Source: Haladaptatus caseinilyticus (lineage in GTDB: Archaea; Halobacteriota; Halobacteria; Halobacteriales; Haladaptataceae). From it: a stretch of DNA of 64,000 bases. The stretch's first letter is position 1; the number at the start of each line of letters is the position of its first letter. Below are positions 8,076-16,887 of the stretch, one piece after another. Below the pieces are notes generated by a model. That model made no database searches. It was given only the letters and a program-made list of their open reading frames with translations, and was not told the DNA's origin. Position numbers and translations under genes: made by a program. The DNA lies in NCBI RefSeq assembly GCF_026248685.1, contig NZ_CP111037.1, positions 186,001 through 250,000 on the forward strand, written 5' to 3'.

Positions 8076-9857
8076 TTATCGCACCGGAACGCGCTGACCT
8101 GCCGAAGTACGAATCGCGTCGAGATGCTTTTGAATCCACAGCTCGAGTGTCGTCAACGCCGAAATCGGTTTTATGTGATCAGCGCGGCCATCCAAATGAT
8201 CACGCTGGAGGTCACGAATCGTGTTCGAATCGAAGATCTCACGACTGCAGGCATCCTCGAGCAATTCGTCGATGAAAGCCCGCATATCAGTATCGTTTCG
8301 ATACCAGAGACCCATTTGCGAGGTCGTTTGTCCGAGAACACGTTTCTTGACGTTGTCCGCGACGAACCCCAATGCATGCAGAGTGAGGGGCGACGTCGGT
8401 GGCCGTTTCGTTCGATTGTACGGGACGGTAGCAGCAGGTCCTGCGACTCGTCGAGCGACTTCGAGTTTGAGGGGTGCAACGGCGGACGGAACTTTGCCGC
8501 GTGTGCCGGGAATCGATCCGATTCGGTATCGGTCGTAGGGCATTTGAGCGACGTGGTTCATGAACTCTCCATCCGCAAACGGTACGCGAGTACCAGCCTG
8601 GCTCCGATAGAGCCGATTCGAACGGAAATGTGAATCCGCGAATATTTCCCAGAGTGCATCGAGCGTTCTGTGCTCACGCCGAGGTTGCGCGCTTCGTTCG
8701 ACCACGCGGCCCAGCGATTGTTCCGGGGAAACGTCCACGGAGAGGAGGTTCTGTACGTCAGCGGGGGATAACTGGCTTTTCAGGGAGGTGAGCGCATCCA
8801 CAGGCTGTTTGCCGGTGAGATACGACCGGTACATCACATCGCCGAAGAATTCGCCTTGGCTGCTTCCCTCGAACAGCACGTCCACCTGCCCGGAAACGCT
8901 GTTCAGCGAAGGAGCGAGATTGACGAAAAACGACCACTGCAGCATCCCGTCCATGATGTCCACGCCACGTTCGATGGCCTCCACGAACTCGGTGGAGGAG
9001 TAGTCGTGAAACTGGTTCGGCAGTTCGAGCGACTGGGCGACCCGTTCCGCGCCGATTCGATCCTCTTGTGTTGCGGAGTTATCGTAGGTGAACGTCTGAA
9101 CTGAACCGATTTCGTCCCTCAGCGCGGCGGCGAGCGTCCTGCTATCGAGACCGCCGGAAAGCCATACACCTGCCCGACCGTCGATGGTATCCGCGACGTT
9201 GCTGACGACCCGCCGATACCGGCGAACCGCTTCTTCGACGTATTCCTGCTGCGGGGCGACACCGAAATCGGGAGTCCAGTATCGAGACATTTCCACGTTA
9301 CTCGCCTCGTGACGCAGATACGAAGCTGGTCGAAGCGAGCGAATGTCGGAGACGAGCGTCTTGCGACCGAACACATACCCCATATGCAACATATCGCTCA
9401 CCGCTCGTTCGTCCACTCGTGGGTCTTGCAGTTGCGTGACCAGCGATTTGAGTTCGCTTCCGAAAAGAAACCCGTGAACGGTCGAATAGTAACACGGCCG
9501 CGTTCCGATTTTGTCAGTGGCGATGATAGTAGACGTCTCGTCGGCAACAACGAGCAAGAACGGACCGCTCAGTTCCGGAAGCGTGTGGTCGGGATTGGAG
9601 AGAACACGCTCAAAAATTTTGGCGGTCGAAAGCCCCAGCTCCGCGCGGTTCGAGATAACACCGTGGAGCACGCCGACTCGTTTTCCATCACGCCACGTCG
9701 TCCAACCGTTCGAATCTCGCTCGCCATGATGGACGAATCCGATTCGGCAGTCGCCAGCCGAAAGTTCGGCAGTCTCGTACCACTCCTCGTAATCCATCGC
9801 GTCGAACATCTCACCGAGAGATCGACTGCTGACAGTACCACCAGTTACGCCAGGCAT
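8076..9857 (-). CDS. Asparagine-synthetase-like protein lacking the N-terminal Cys nucleophile
   Basis: From ATG 9857 the protein has 593 residues, with class II glutamine amidotransferase fold features in the first 180 residues (for example 'GPFLLVVADETSTIIATDKIGTRP' in part) and an ATP-pyrophosphatase synthetase domain after residue 200. The PP-loop is WLSGGLDSRT. The family normally begins Met-Cys-Gly, with Cys2 as glutaminase nucleophile; here the chain begins Met-Pro-Gly. Ammonia release from glutamine is therefore unlikely, and the enzyme may use free ammonia or another nucleophile. Haloarchaeal AsnB-like proteins can occur in surface-glycan or secondary-metabolite contexts. The neighbour is a secreted, sequon-rich repeat protein, but no operon link is seen. 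Confidence 0.8.
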   Translation of the reverse strand: MPGVTGGTVSSRSLGEMFDAMDYEEWYETAELSAGDCRIGFVHHGERDSNGWTTWRDGKRVGVLHGVISNRAELGLSTAKIFERVLSNPDHTLPELSGPFLLVVADETSTIIATDKIGTRPCYYSTVHGFLFGSELKSLVTQLQDPRVDERAVSDMLHMGYVFGRKTLVSDIRSLRPASYLRHEASNVEMSRYWTPDFGVAPQQEYVEEAVRRYRRVVSNVADTIDGRAGVWLSGGLDSRTLAAALRDEIGSVQTFTYDNSATQEDRIGAERVAQSLELPNQFHDYSSTEFVEAIERGVDIMDGMLQWSFFVNLAPSLNSVSGQVDVLFEGSSQGEFFGDVMYRSYLTGKQPVDALTSLKSQLSPADVQNLLSVDVSPEQSLGRVVERSAQPRREHRTLDALWEIFADSHFRSNRLYRSQAGTRVPFADGEFMNHVAQMPYDRYRIGSIPGTRGKVPSAVAPLKLEVARRVAGPAATVPYNRTKRPPTSPLTLHALGFVADNVKKRVLGQTTSQMGLWYRNDTDMRAFIDELLEDACSREIFDSNTIRDLQRDHLDGRADHIKPISALTTLELWIQKHLDAIRTSAGQRVPVR

Positions 9858-10027
9858 AGCGGATAAGTTCACGACTGCCTATATTGTTATGAGACGCCTT
9901 CGGCGGAATTAGGCGACGTTTGCGCGAATCGTAGGACGACAAAACCCGATTTGGATCGGTCTAACGGGAAGTAGGCATCGCGTTCGGTCGAAAAAAGATT
10001 GCGAAACTGAAAGCCGCGGTCCGGTGT

Positions 10028-12265
10028 TTATCCGGAAGCGTTAGCCGGTGCCGTTGGTTCCGGCTGTGGCGGTTCGGTCGGTTGTGGTTCTGGTTGGGTT
10101 GGTTGTGGTGGTTCGGTCGGCTGTGGTTGTTCGGTTGGCTGTGGTTGTTCGGTTGGTCCTTCGGTTTGGGTTCCGGCCTGCGTTCCCGTCGCCGTCCCAT
10201 CGACTTCCGCGGTCTGCTCCGCGGTGTTTTGAATCTCTTGTAGGCTCGCACCGGTCGCGGCTGCATTGACGCCCTGCTGAGCGCCGTTTGCCGCGATGTT
10301 CTGGATGACGTTGATGTTGACGTTCTGGTTCACCGATGCCGTCTGTATCGCACCAGTTGCCCCACCGTTTGCCGCGGCTTGGACTTCCTGTGGCGAGACG
10401 TTGGGGTTCTCTGCGGCCGCGCCGACAGCGCCCTCCGCGCTACCGAGCACGGCGTTGAGGATGATGTTGATGTTCACGTTCTGATTCACTGCAGCGGAAC
10501 CGACGCCACCTTCAGCGGCACCGAGCGCCGCGTTGAGGATGACGTTGATGTTGACGTTCTGGTTCACTGCACCGGCCTGTCCAGCACCCAATGCAGCACC
10601 CTGCGCTGCGTTGAGAATGACGTTGATGTTGACGTTCTGATTGACCGCTCCCTGCACGGCACCCTGTGCGCCACCGAGTGCCGCGTTGAGGATGACGTTG
10701 ATGTTGACGTTCTGATTGACCGCTCCAACACCGACACCACCCTGTGCTGCACCGGCAGCTGCGTTGAGAATGACGTTGATGTTGACGTTCTGGTTCACTG
10801 CACCCTGCACGGCACCTTGCGCACCGCCGAGCGCGGCGTTCTGGATGACGTTGATGTTGACGTTTTGGTTCACCGCCCCTTGCTGCACGGCCCCACCAGC
10901 CGCGCCGAGTACGGCGTTCTGGATGACGTTCACGTTCACGTTCTGGTTCACTGCACCAGCTTGGACGCCCCCCTTCGCCGCACCGAGTGCGGCGTTCTGG
11001 ACGACGTTCACGTTCACGTTCTGGTTCGCGGCAGCAGCTTGCACGGCTCCGCTCGCGGCTCCGAGCGCGGCGTTCTGAATGACGTTCACGTTTGCGTTCT
11101 GGTTGATCGCCCCGGCCGCCGCGCCAAGTGCGGCGTTCTGGACGACGTTCACGTTCACGTTCTGGTTGACGGCGCTCTGAACTGCACCGGCGGCCGCCCC
11201 GAGCGCGGCGTTCTGGACGACGTTCACGTTCGCGTTCTGATTGACGGCTTGTTGCAGCGCACCCTTCGCTGCACCAAGCGCAGCGTTCTGGACGACGTTC
11301 ACGTTCGCGTTCTGGTTCGCGGCCGACACCGCACCGCCACCCGCTCCGAACGCTGCGTTCTGGACGACGTTCACGTTCGCGTTCTGATTGACGGCTTGCT
11401 GAAGCGCACCCTTCGCTGCACCGAGTGCGGCATTTTGGACGACGTTCACGTTCGCGTTCTGGTTCGCAACACTACCCTGAACACATCCGTTCGCAGCGCC
11501 GAGCGCGGCGTTCTGGACGACGTTCACGTTCGCGTTCTGGTTGATGCCCTGCTGAGCGGCACCGTTCGCCGCTCCGGAAGCAGCGTTCTGGACGACGTTC
11601 ACGTTCGCGTTCTGGTTGACCGCTCCAGCGGCCGCACCGAACGCCGCGTTCTGGATGACGTTGACGTTAACGTTCTGGTTGACTTGCTTCAATCCCAGTT
11701 TCGAGGCCGAACTCGCGTTACTGGTTGTCGTGTTGTTTCCGGAAGTCGTCGTTCCGACAGCTCCGTCGGTGAAGTTGCCGGTCGTCGCGTTCTCACTTGC
11801 GTTCGACGCACCAGTGAGGGCACCAAATGCTGCTCCTTGTGCGGACGCTGCGAGTTGTTCAGGGCTCGCATCTGCATTCTGGAGCGCACCGCCAACGGCG
11901 CCAGTGACTGCCGCCTCTCGCTCGGCGGAACTCACGTCAACTCCAGCGTCGGTCGCTTCCTGAACGCCCTGGAGCGCACCCTGGACGGCGGCCTGTCGGC
12001 TTTCGTTGCCCTGTGTCGCGTTGCCGACCGTCGTCTGGTTACCAGTTTGATTGCCGAGTTGTCGGCTACTGATCGCCAGTTTCGACGGGCCATCGAGCGA
12101 GTTTAGGCCATCGACTGGAGAAGCTTGCGAGAGATACTCCGGATTCGGTGTATCCTGTATTGCTACGCTATTCGACTGACCAAGCGCGACGAAGGGGACG
12201 CTCGTGCTAGCAATCAAGAAGATTGCGACGGTAGCGACAAGTCCTTGTTTTACGCTTATGGACAT
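10028..12265 (-). CDS. Secreted Asn/Val-repeat protein, probable surface or matrix fibre
   Basis: From ATG 12265 the protein has 745 residues. Residues 1-30 form a Sec signal peptide (VATVAIFLIASTSVPFVALG). Residues 70-190 are rich in N-glycosylation sequons (NQT, NAT, NES, NAS, NFT, NNT). From residue 195 come 18 tandem units with the core NQNxNVNVxxNA followed by an 8-13 residue Gly/Ala spacer. The tail is a (PQPTEQ/PEPT)-type Pro-rich stalk ending in ANASG, with no C-terminal membrane helix. Alternation of Asn with Val/Ile predicts amphipathic beta strands with stacked Asn faces, as in solenoids or functional amyloids; the GA spacers could pack closely. No known family is recognised. A longer start at 12361 would put a non-hydrophobic segment before the signal peptide. 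Confidence 0.8.
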   Translation of the reverse strand: MSISVKQGLVATVAIFLIASTSVPFVALGQSNSVAIQDTPNPEYLSQASPVDGLNSLDGPSKLAISSRQLGNQTGNQTTVGNATQGNESRQAAVQGALQGVQEATDAGVDVSSAEREAAVTGAVGGALQNADASPEQLAASAQGAAFGALTGASNASENATTGNFTDGAVGTTTSGNNTTTSNASSASKLGLKQVNQNVNVNVIQNAAFGAAAGAVNQNANVNVVQNAASGAANGAAQQGINQNANVNVVQNAALGAANGCVQGSVANQNANVNVVQNAALGAAKGALQQAVNQNANVNVVQNAAFGAGGGAVSAANQNANVNVVQNAALGAAKGALQQAVNQNANVNVVQNAALGAAAGAVQSAVNQNVNVNVVQNAALGAAAGAINQNANVNVIQNAALGAASGAVQAAAANQNVNVNVVQNAALGAAKGGVQAGAVNQNVNVNVIQNAVLGAAGGAVQQGAVNQNVNINVIQNAALGGAQGAVQGAVNQNVNINVILNAAAGAAQGGVGVGAVNQNVNINVILNAALGGAQGAVQGAVNQNVNINVILNAAQGAALGAGQAGAVNQNVNINVILNAALGAAEGGVGSAAVNQNVNINIILNAVLGSAEGAVGAAAENPNVSPQEVQAAANGGATGAIQTASVNQNVNINVIQNIAANGAQQGVNAAATGASLQEIQNTAEQTAEVDGTATGTQAGTQTEGPTEQPQPTEQPQPTEPPQPTQPEPQPTEPPQPEPTAPANASG
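10300..11683 (-). repeat. Array of 18 in-frame coding repeats (period about 63-78 nt)
   Basis: Each unit encodes a conserved 11-residue Asn/Val core and a variable Gly/Ala spacer; the last two units carry longer spacers. Units near the N-terminus use NANVNVVQN, those near the C-terminus NVNINVILN, a gradient expected from stepwise unit duplication. Neighbouring near-identical peptide units differ at synonymous positions (for example around 11246-11280 versus 11390-11430), so the protein sequence appears to be under selection. Confidence 0.85.
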
Positions 12266-12784
12266 CGTCCCACCTGTACGTCCCGAAGTCGTATTCGCTG
12301 TACAGTACGTTCGATGTTCGGTGTTGAAATCATGGTCTTTTGTAGCGGCAGTGCCGCTCAACAGGACAGTATCGCGAGACGCCGTTGTTAAGCCAGTATA
12401 GTGTTAATTACGTTCAACAAAAGTAACGGAAGTGACGATGGGGGGATCCGATCGGTATTCATCAAAACCGATAGTAGAGCTTATGAACGCAGGTATTTTG
12501 TACATTCGAAAAATCCGACCGATACTAACTGTACATTGGACCATATCATAGTTCTACCGCTACGGGCAACCAGTGTATCGTACGATAGAGCGCAGTAATT
12601 GACCGCTGCCCTCCATCTCCGAACAGACACGGAAAAGTATCGAACATAGAAACCCTAGAAACGCAATCGTATCCACTTTGCTTTCTGGACAATCAAATGA
12701 ACGGTTCGGCAATTTTCGTGTTTTGGAACGAAACCGACTTTGGATATCGACAGTACGCGAAAAAAGGACTCAACTTTCGATCGG
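12266..12784. other. Upstream region of the repeat gene, no gene recognised
   Basis: The first part is leader or promoter DNA for the repeat protein. The rest, 12400-12784, is A/T-rich with no coding frame that has haloarchaeal composition. No clear TATA box was found at the expected distance before 12265. Confidence 0.4.
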
Positions 12785-13024
12785 TTATTTCGTCGCGTCC
12801 CGTGCCGCCATGAGGTTGAAGGAATCACAGTCCGGTTCATCGTCCGGCATCAGGGTATCCCTCCACAAATGTATTGTATGCCCGTCCACCGTCCGTTCGA
12901 TGGCTGTTCGCACCGACGACTGCCGCCGAGCATAGCCAGTGTCCCTGCATATCCGATAGCATTTGTCGTCTCCCGTCGGCTCGTCTACGTCGATCACTAC
13001 GTCCTGATGACAAATGATCGACAC
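12785..13024 (-). CDS. Possible small acidic protein (GTG start)
   Basis: A frame from GTG 13024 gives 79 residues, with acidic composition and a patterned sequence (VIDVDEPTGDD, then CYRICRDTGYARRQ, then 'LMPDDEPDCDSFNL'). The Cys and acidic residues look protein-like, but there is no ATG and no recognised family. An overlapping frame on the same strand is also open, so this could be a decayed gene. It precedes the end of the LOV regulator gene only at a distance. Confidence 0.3.
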   Translation of the reverse strand: MSIICHQDVVIDVDEPTGDDKCYRICRDTGYARRQSSVRTAIERTVDGHTIHLWRDTLMPDDEPDCDSFNLMAARDATK

Positions 13025-13217
13025 TAACCGAGATCGACCAACTAGTTTGATCGGACTGCCCCTGAGTAATATTGATGGGTTTTCCACATATTACGTGATA
13101 AGTCGTTCTCACGGCTATTTCGGTCTCGTCGGTGCTCACCGCGATCGCGATGCTCGTGTGCGAAAAGAGGTAGTACTCTTCCGACACGGATGGTGCCTAA
13201 AAAACGAACGACGACTC

Positions 13218-15077
13218 TCAGACCACTTCGTCGCCGAAGAATTCACCGCAGAGTTTACGCTCCGCCGCTCTGAGATGTTCGTGGAACGTCGAACGTGAGA
13301 TCCGCATCGACTCGGCGAGTTCTTCGCCTGTCACCGGACGCGGCCAATCGAAAAACCCGCTAACGTAGGCGGTCTGGAGCGCAGTCAACTGCCGTTCGGT
13401 GAGATTGTCGGTCAGGTTTTTGATGAAGTCCTGCTTTGTCTTCGCTGGACGCTCCCGATGCCGGTAGGCGAGTAGTTCGGTTCCTGGATACGAATCCTTC
13501 AACCTCTCGACGAGTCCACGAACGTCCGCCGCCTGTGGAAATTCGACGACGACTCGCGACTCGCTCGGTGTCGCCGTAATCGCCTGTGTTTTCCCGCCGT
13601 ACTCCGACATGGTCGAAACGAGCGTCCCTGCCGGGAGAACGAACTCGAACAAGGCTTCACCATCGTGTTCGGCGACAAGTCGAGCCTCGGTCACACCCGA
13701 TTTGCTTTCGACAACGTTCAGTACGTCGTCCGTGGATGCATCACGAACCGAGAAGAACGAGACGACGGAGCCATCGTCCCGGTTAGTCGATTGCAGATAT
13801 TCGACGTTTCCCCCGGTACTGTCGGCGATATCTACGAAGAAGAGGTCGGAGCTTTGGAAGGCGAACTCGGTTTCGACCACGCTGTCGGCAATGAGAATAC
13901 GGCGTGTCTCGCGGGCATTGATGGCACTCGCGATGGCTCGGCTCAACGACCGAAGAACGACCTGTTCCCGTTCGTCGAACGCGTCCGATTCCGTCGCACA
14001 AATCGTGAGGACACCGTACTCCGTGTCGTCGTATGCGATGGGGAGCGCGGCGACTGCGGCACATCCTTCGATACCGAGTTCGTCGACCTGTAGTTCTCCG
14101 GTTTCGAGCGCCTCAGCGACGATCGGATGGTCCGGTTGAGGCTCGCAGTCGCCCGCCATCGCGCGCACTTCGACGCTATCCGTTCTGATGTCGTGCTCTC
14201 CGACCCAGGCAAAGTTGTACGGCTCGACGCTCGATATGCGGTCACAGACAGCCGTCTCGATCGCCTGTCTGGTGGGTGCCTCGACCACTGCGCTAGTCAC
14301 ATCGCCGAGAAGCCCCTCGATTCGTTCGAGCAAATGCTCCCGTTCCTCAGCACGCCTGCGGGCCGTGAACTCGGCGTTTTTACGTTCGCTAATATCCGTC
14401 TGGAAGCCAACGAAATGGGACACTTCGCCATCCTCGTCGCGTATCGGTGCGATATCGACGCGGTTCCAGAACTCTTTGCCGTCCTTCCGGTAGTTGCGTA
14501 GTTCGACCGAAACTGGTTCCTCCGCATCGATTGCGGCCCGCATTTTCGCGATGGAACCGGGGTCGGATTGCTCGCCCTGAAGGAATCGACAGTTGCGCCC
14601 GATCACGTTCGCAGAATCGTACCCGGTCAGCTCCTCGAACGCCTCGTTGATGTAGATGAGCGGTTCATCGTCGGATTCAGCATCGGCGATGGTGATGCCG
14701 ATGGGAGCCTCGTTGATCGCTCGCTCCTTTAGTTCGAGTTCAGCCGCCACATCCTCGAACGAGCCGACTTCACGGAACACGATCGTCACGCCGGAGTCGT
14801 CCGGATGGGTAGTCGCTTCGTAGCGTAAATCCCGAAACAGCATCGAAAACGTCCGGGATTGCCCATCCGCAATCGACGTTCGACAGCGTTTGTGGATCGT
14901 CTCGCCTGCAGTCGTCGGTAAGGCGTCGGGCAGTCGCTCGCCGATGCCGAGTGCAAAAACGTCGCGTGCAGGGTCGTTTAGATAGGTGACTCGCCACTCG
15001 TCGTCGAGCGCGAGCACCGGGTCGGTGAGACGCTCGACGGCGTGTCGCGCCGTGCGAGTCTGGTCAGCTGAATCCAT
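13218..15077 (-). CDS. LOV/PAS-GAF Bat-type transcription regulator
   Basis: The protein has 619 residues. The domains in order are a PAS-like domain (12-105), a LOV-type PAS domain (118-230), a GAF domain (245-390), the Bat/bacterio-opsin activator domain (400-540) and a C-terminal HTH_10 (555-610, TERQLTALQTAYVSGFFDWP then SRSTFHEHLRAAERKL). The LOV motif GRNCRFLQG spans 160-168, with the photo-adduct cysteine at Cys163. Asn195, Asn205 and Gln226 also match the flavin-contact positions of LOV domains. It should be a cytoplasmic blue-light or redox-responsive transcription factor. No retinal protein gene is adjacent; the nearest carotenoid enzyme is near 34 kb. Confidence 0.85.
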   Translation of the reverse strand: MDSADQTRTARHAVERLTDPVLALDDEWRVTYLNDPARDVFALGIGERLPDALPTTAGETIHKRCRTSIADGQSRTFSMLFRDLRYEATTHPDDSGVTIVFREVGSFEDVAAELELKERAINEAPIGITIADAESDDEPLIYINEAFEELTGYDSANVIGRNCRFLQGEQSDPGSIAKMRAAIDAEEPVSVELRNYRKDGKEFWNRVDIAPIRDEDGEVSHFVGFQTDISERKNAEFTARRRAEEREHLLERIEGLLGDVTSAVVEAPTRQAIETAVCDRISSVEPYNFAWVGEHDIRTDSVEVRAMAGDCEPQPDHPIVAEALETGELQVDELGIEGCAAVAALPIAYDDTEYGVLTICATESDAFDEREQVVLRSLSRAIASAINARETRRILIADSVVETEFAFQSSDLFFVDIADSTGGNVEYLQSTNRDDGSVVSFFSVRDASTDDVLNVVESKSGVTEARLVAEHDGEALFEFVLPAGTLVSTMSEYGGKTQAITATPSESRVVVEFPQAADVRGLVERLKDSYPGTELLAYRHRERPAKTKQDFIKNLTDNLTERQLTALQTAYVSGFFDWPRPVTGEELAESMRISRSTFHEHLRAAERKLCGEFFGDEVV

Positions 15078-15204
15078 ACGTGACCGTACGTCCTGCCGAA
15101 CAATAGTCGTTCAGTTATCGGTGACGTCTCGCCGATTTCTCCCAAGTAGCTGTAAGGCGTGCCGGGTTGCTGAGATTCTTGATGGTCCAGTTGGAGAGGA
15201 CACC

Positions 15205-16557
15205 ATGTCACGAATTCCCAAATCGGTCGCCGGTGACGCCATCACGAGCACTGAATCGTGGGAGACACTCGAAGCGCTCGTCTCGATCGGCAACCGAATG
15301 GCCGGACAAGACGGGGAAGCGAGCGGCGCACGGGTCGTCGCGGACACCTTCGAAAACGTTGGTGCGCGGGAGATCGAAATAAACGAGTTCCAGATTCCCG
15401 GATGGTGGCGCGAATCGTCCTCGCTCGCGGTCGAGGACGAGGATTTGTCTGGTGACCACGAAGTCATCGCACTTCCCGGAACGCCGAGCGGTGAGGAGAC
15501 AGGGGAACTCGTCGATGTCGGCTATGGTTTGGCAGCGGACTTCGAGGAACGAGATTTGGAGGGGAAGGTCGTCATGGCATCCAGCGAGACCCCCGACGAC
15601 CACGGTCGATGGATTCACCGGATGGAAAAGTACGCAAGCGCCGCGGATGCAGGAGCGGTCGGTTTCATCTTTCGAAATCACGTCGAAGGCTGTCTGCCGC
15701 CGACCGGCGAGGTCGGCTACCACAACCGTCCCGGACCGATTCCGGCAGTCGGCGTCTCCGCCGAAGTCGGGGCGCGGTTACTGCGTGAATATGGGGGAGC
15801 GAAAGCGGAAACGAAGGGTGAAAAAGGAACCGAGGCGACGATTTCGGTGGAGTGTCGAAACGAACCGACGAACTCCCGAAACGTCGAGGCGGTAATCGGA
15901 CCGGAAACCGAAACGGAAGTCCTCGTAACCGCTCACGTCGATGCCCACGACATTAGCGAGGGTGCCAACGACAACGGTGCGGGAAGCGCACTCGTCGCCG
16001 AAATCGGGCGACTGCTCTGCAACATAAACCTCGATACGCGGATCAGACTCGTCACGTTTGGTTCGGAAGAAATCGGACTCTACGGTGCGTACCACTGGGC
16101 ACAAACCCACGACTTGGACTCCGTAAAATGTGTCATCAACATCGATGGAGCAGGTAACTCCCGAAACCTCGGCGTCGGGACGAACGGGTTCGCCGAACTC
16201 GGCGAAACCTTCGAGGAAGTAGCTGACGACTTGCGGGTTCCACTGTCAACCCACGAGGGAATCAGTCCACACGGCGACCAGTGGGCGTTCGTCCAAGAGG
16301 GCGTTCCGTCGGTGATGGCCTACTCGCGGTCGGAGGGAAGCGGGCGCGGATGGGGTCACACCCACGCCGACACGCTGGACAAACTCGATATCCGAGACCT
16401 ACGGGCGTTGGCCATCGTTCTCTCGAACGCCGTCGTCGCGGTTGCGGAAGAGGGGCGCGAAATCCCACACAAATCACGTGAGCAAATTCGAAAGGAAATC
16501 GACGACGGGTACGTTGAGGAGTTGAAAATCGGCGGGCGATGGCCATACGACGAGTAG
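15205..16557 (+). CDS. M28-family zinc aminopeptidase with PA domain
   Basis: From ATG 15205, with a GGAGAGG ribosome-binding sequence 6 nt before it, the protein has 450 residues. A PA-type insert lies at about residues 90-200. The M28 metal-binding pattern is present: 'VTAHVDAHDISEGANDNGAG', then 'FGSEEIGLYGAYHWA', then 'INIDGAG', and 'GISPHGDQWAF' towards the end. There is no signal peptide, so it should act in the cytoplasm on peptides. The longer open frame upstream overlaps the divergent LOV regulator and is not used. Confidence 0.9.
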   Translation: MSRIPKSVAGDAITSTESWETLEALVSIGNRMAGQDGEASGARVVADTFENVGAREIEINEFQIPGWWRESSSLAVEDEDLSGDHEVIALPGTPSGEETGELVDVGYGLAADFEERDLEGKVVMASSETPDDHGRWIHRMEKYASAADAGAVGFIFRNHVEGCLPPTGEVGYHNRPGPIPAVGVSAEVGARLLREYGGAKAETKGEKGTEATISVECRNEPTNSRNVEAVIGPETETEVLVTAHVDAHDISEGANDNGAGSALVAEIGRLLCNINLDTRIRLVTFGSEEIGLYGAYHWAQTHDLDSVKCVINIDGAGNSRNLGVGTNGFAELGETFEEVADDLRVPLSTHEGISPHGDQWAFVQEGVPSVMAYSRSEGSGRGWGHTHADTLDKLDIRDLRALAIVLSNAVVAVAEEGREIPHKSREQIRKEIDDGYVEELKIGGRWPYDE

Positions 16558-16665
16558 TTCGAATCGGGTGGAAATCGTCCCTTCAACGGCGTCAGCGTAT
16601 CACCTACCGATATCCCTGCCCATTCATGCAAGGGGATTTTGAGGTGTCAGCTTCGTTTTTTAGAC

Positions 16666-16881
16666 ATGCCGAACACAGTCAGCCTCAGTGACAGCGAGAT
16701 CAATCGTCTCGTTTCGATACTCTCCGAGTACCAGATGCAGACGGGGAAGAGCGTCGAAGACCTCCTCGAAACGTTTCAAGAGTACGAACGAGAACCGGAA
16801 AAAGTGTATTCGACATCGATGAGACCGCCCGACGATGGCGACGAAGGCGAATCGTCGTGGGAATCGGAAACGAGGGAGTAG
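16666..16881 (+). CDS. Small acidic hypothetical protein
   Basis: The 71-residue product starts 'MPNTVSLSDSEINRLVSILS', has one predicted amphipathic helix region and ends in a Glu/Asp/Ser-rich tail. The composition is strongly haloarchaeal. It ends 6 nt before the convergent DUF6789 gene. No family or motif is recognised. Confidence 0.6.
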   Translation: MPNTVSLSDSEINRLVSILSEYQMQTGKSVEDLLETFQEYEREPEKVYSTSMRPPDDGDEGESSWESETRE

Positions 16882-16887
16882 TGCCGT

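Noticed and set aside
10379-12106. Long open frame on the plus strand opposite the repeat gene
   Set aside because: It is the antisense of the repeats; its product is a Val/Asp/Cys repeat without a start context or haloarchaeal features. The opposite strand has the signal peptide and the coherent domain order.
14986-15204. 5' extension of the M28 peptidase
   Set aside because: It overlaps the divergent LOV regulator gene, and the internal ATG at 15205 has a good ribosome-binding sequence.
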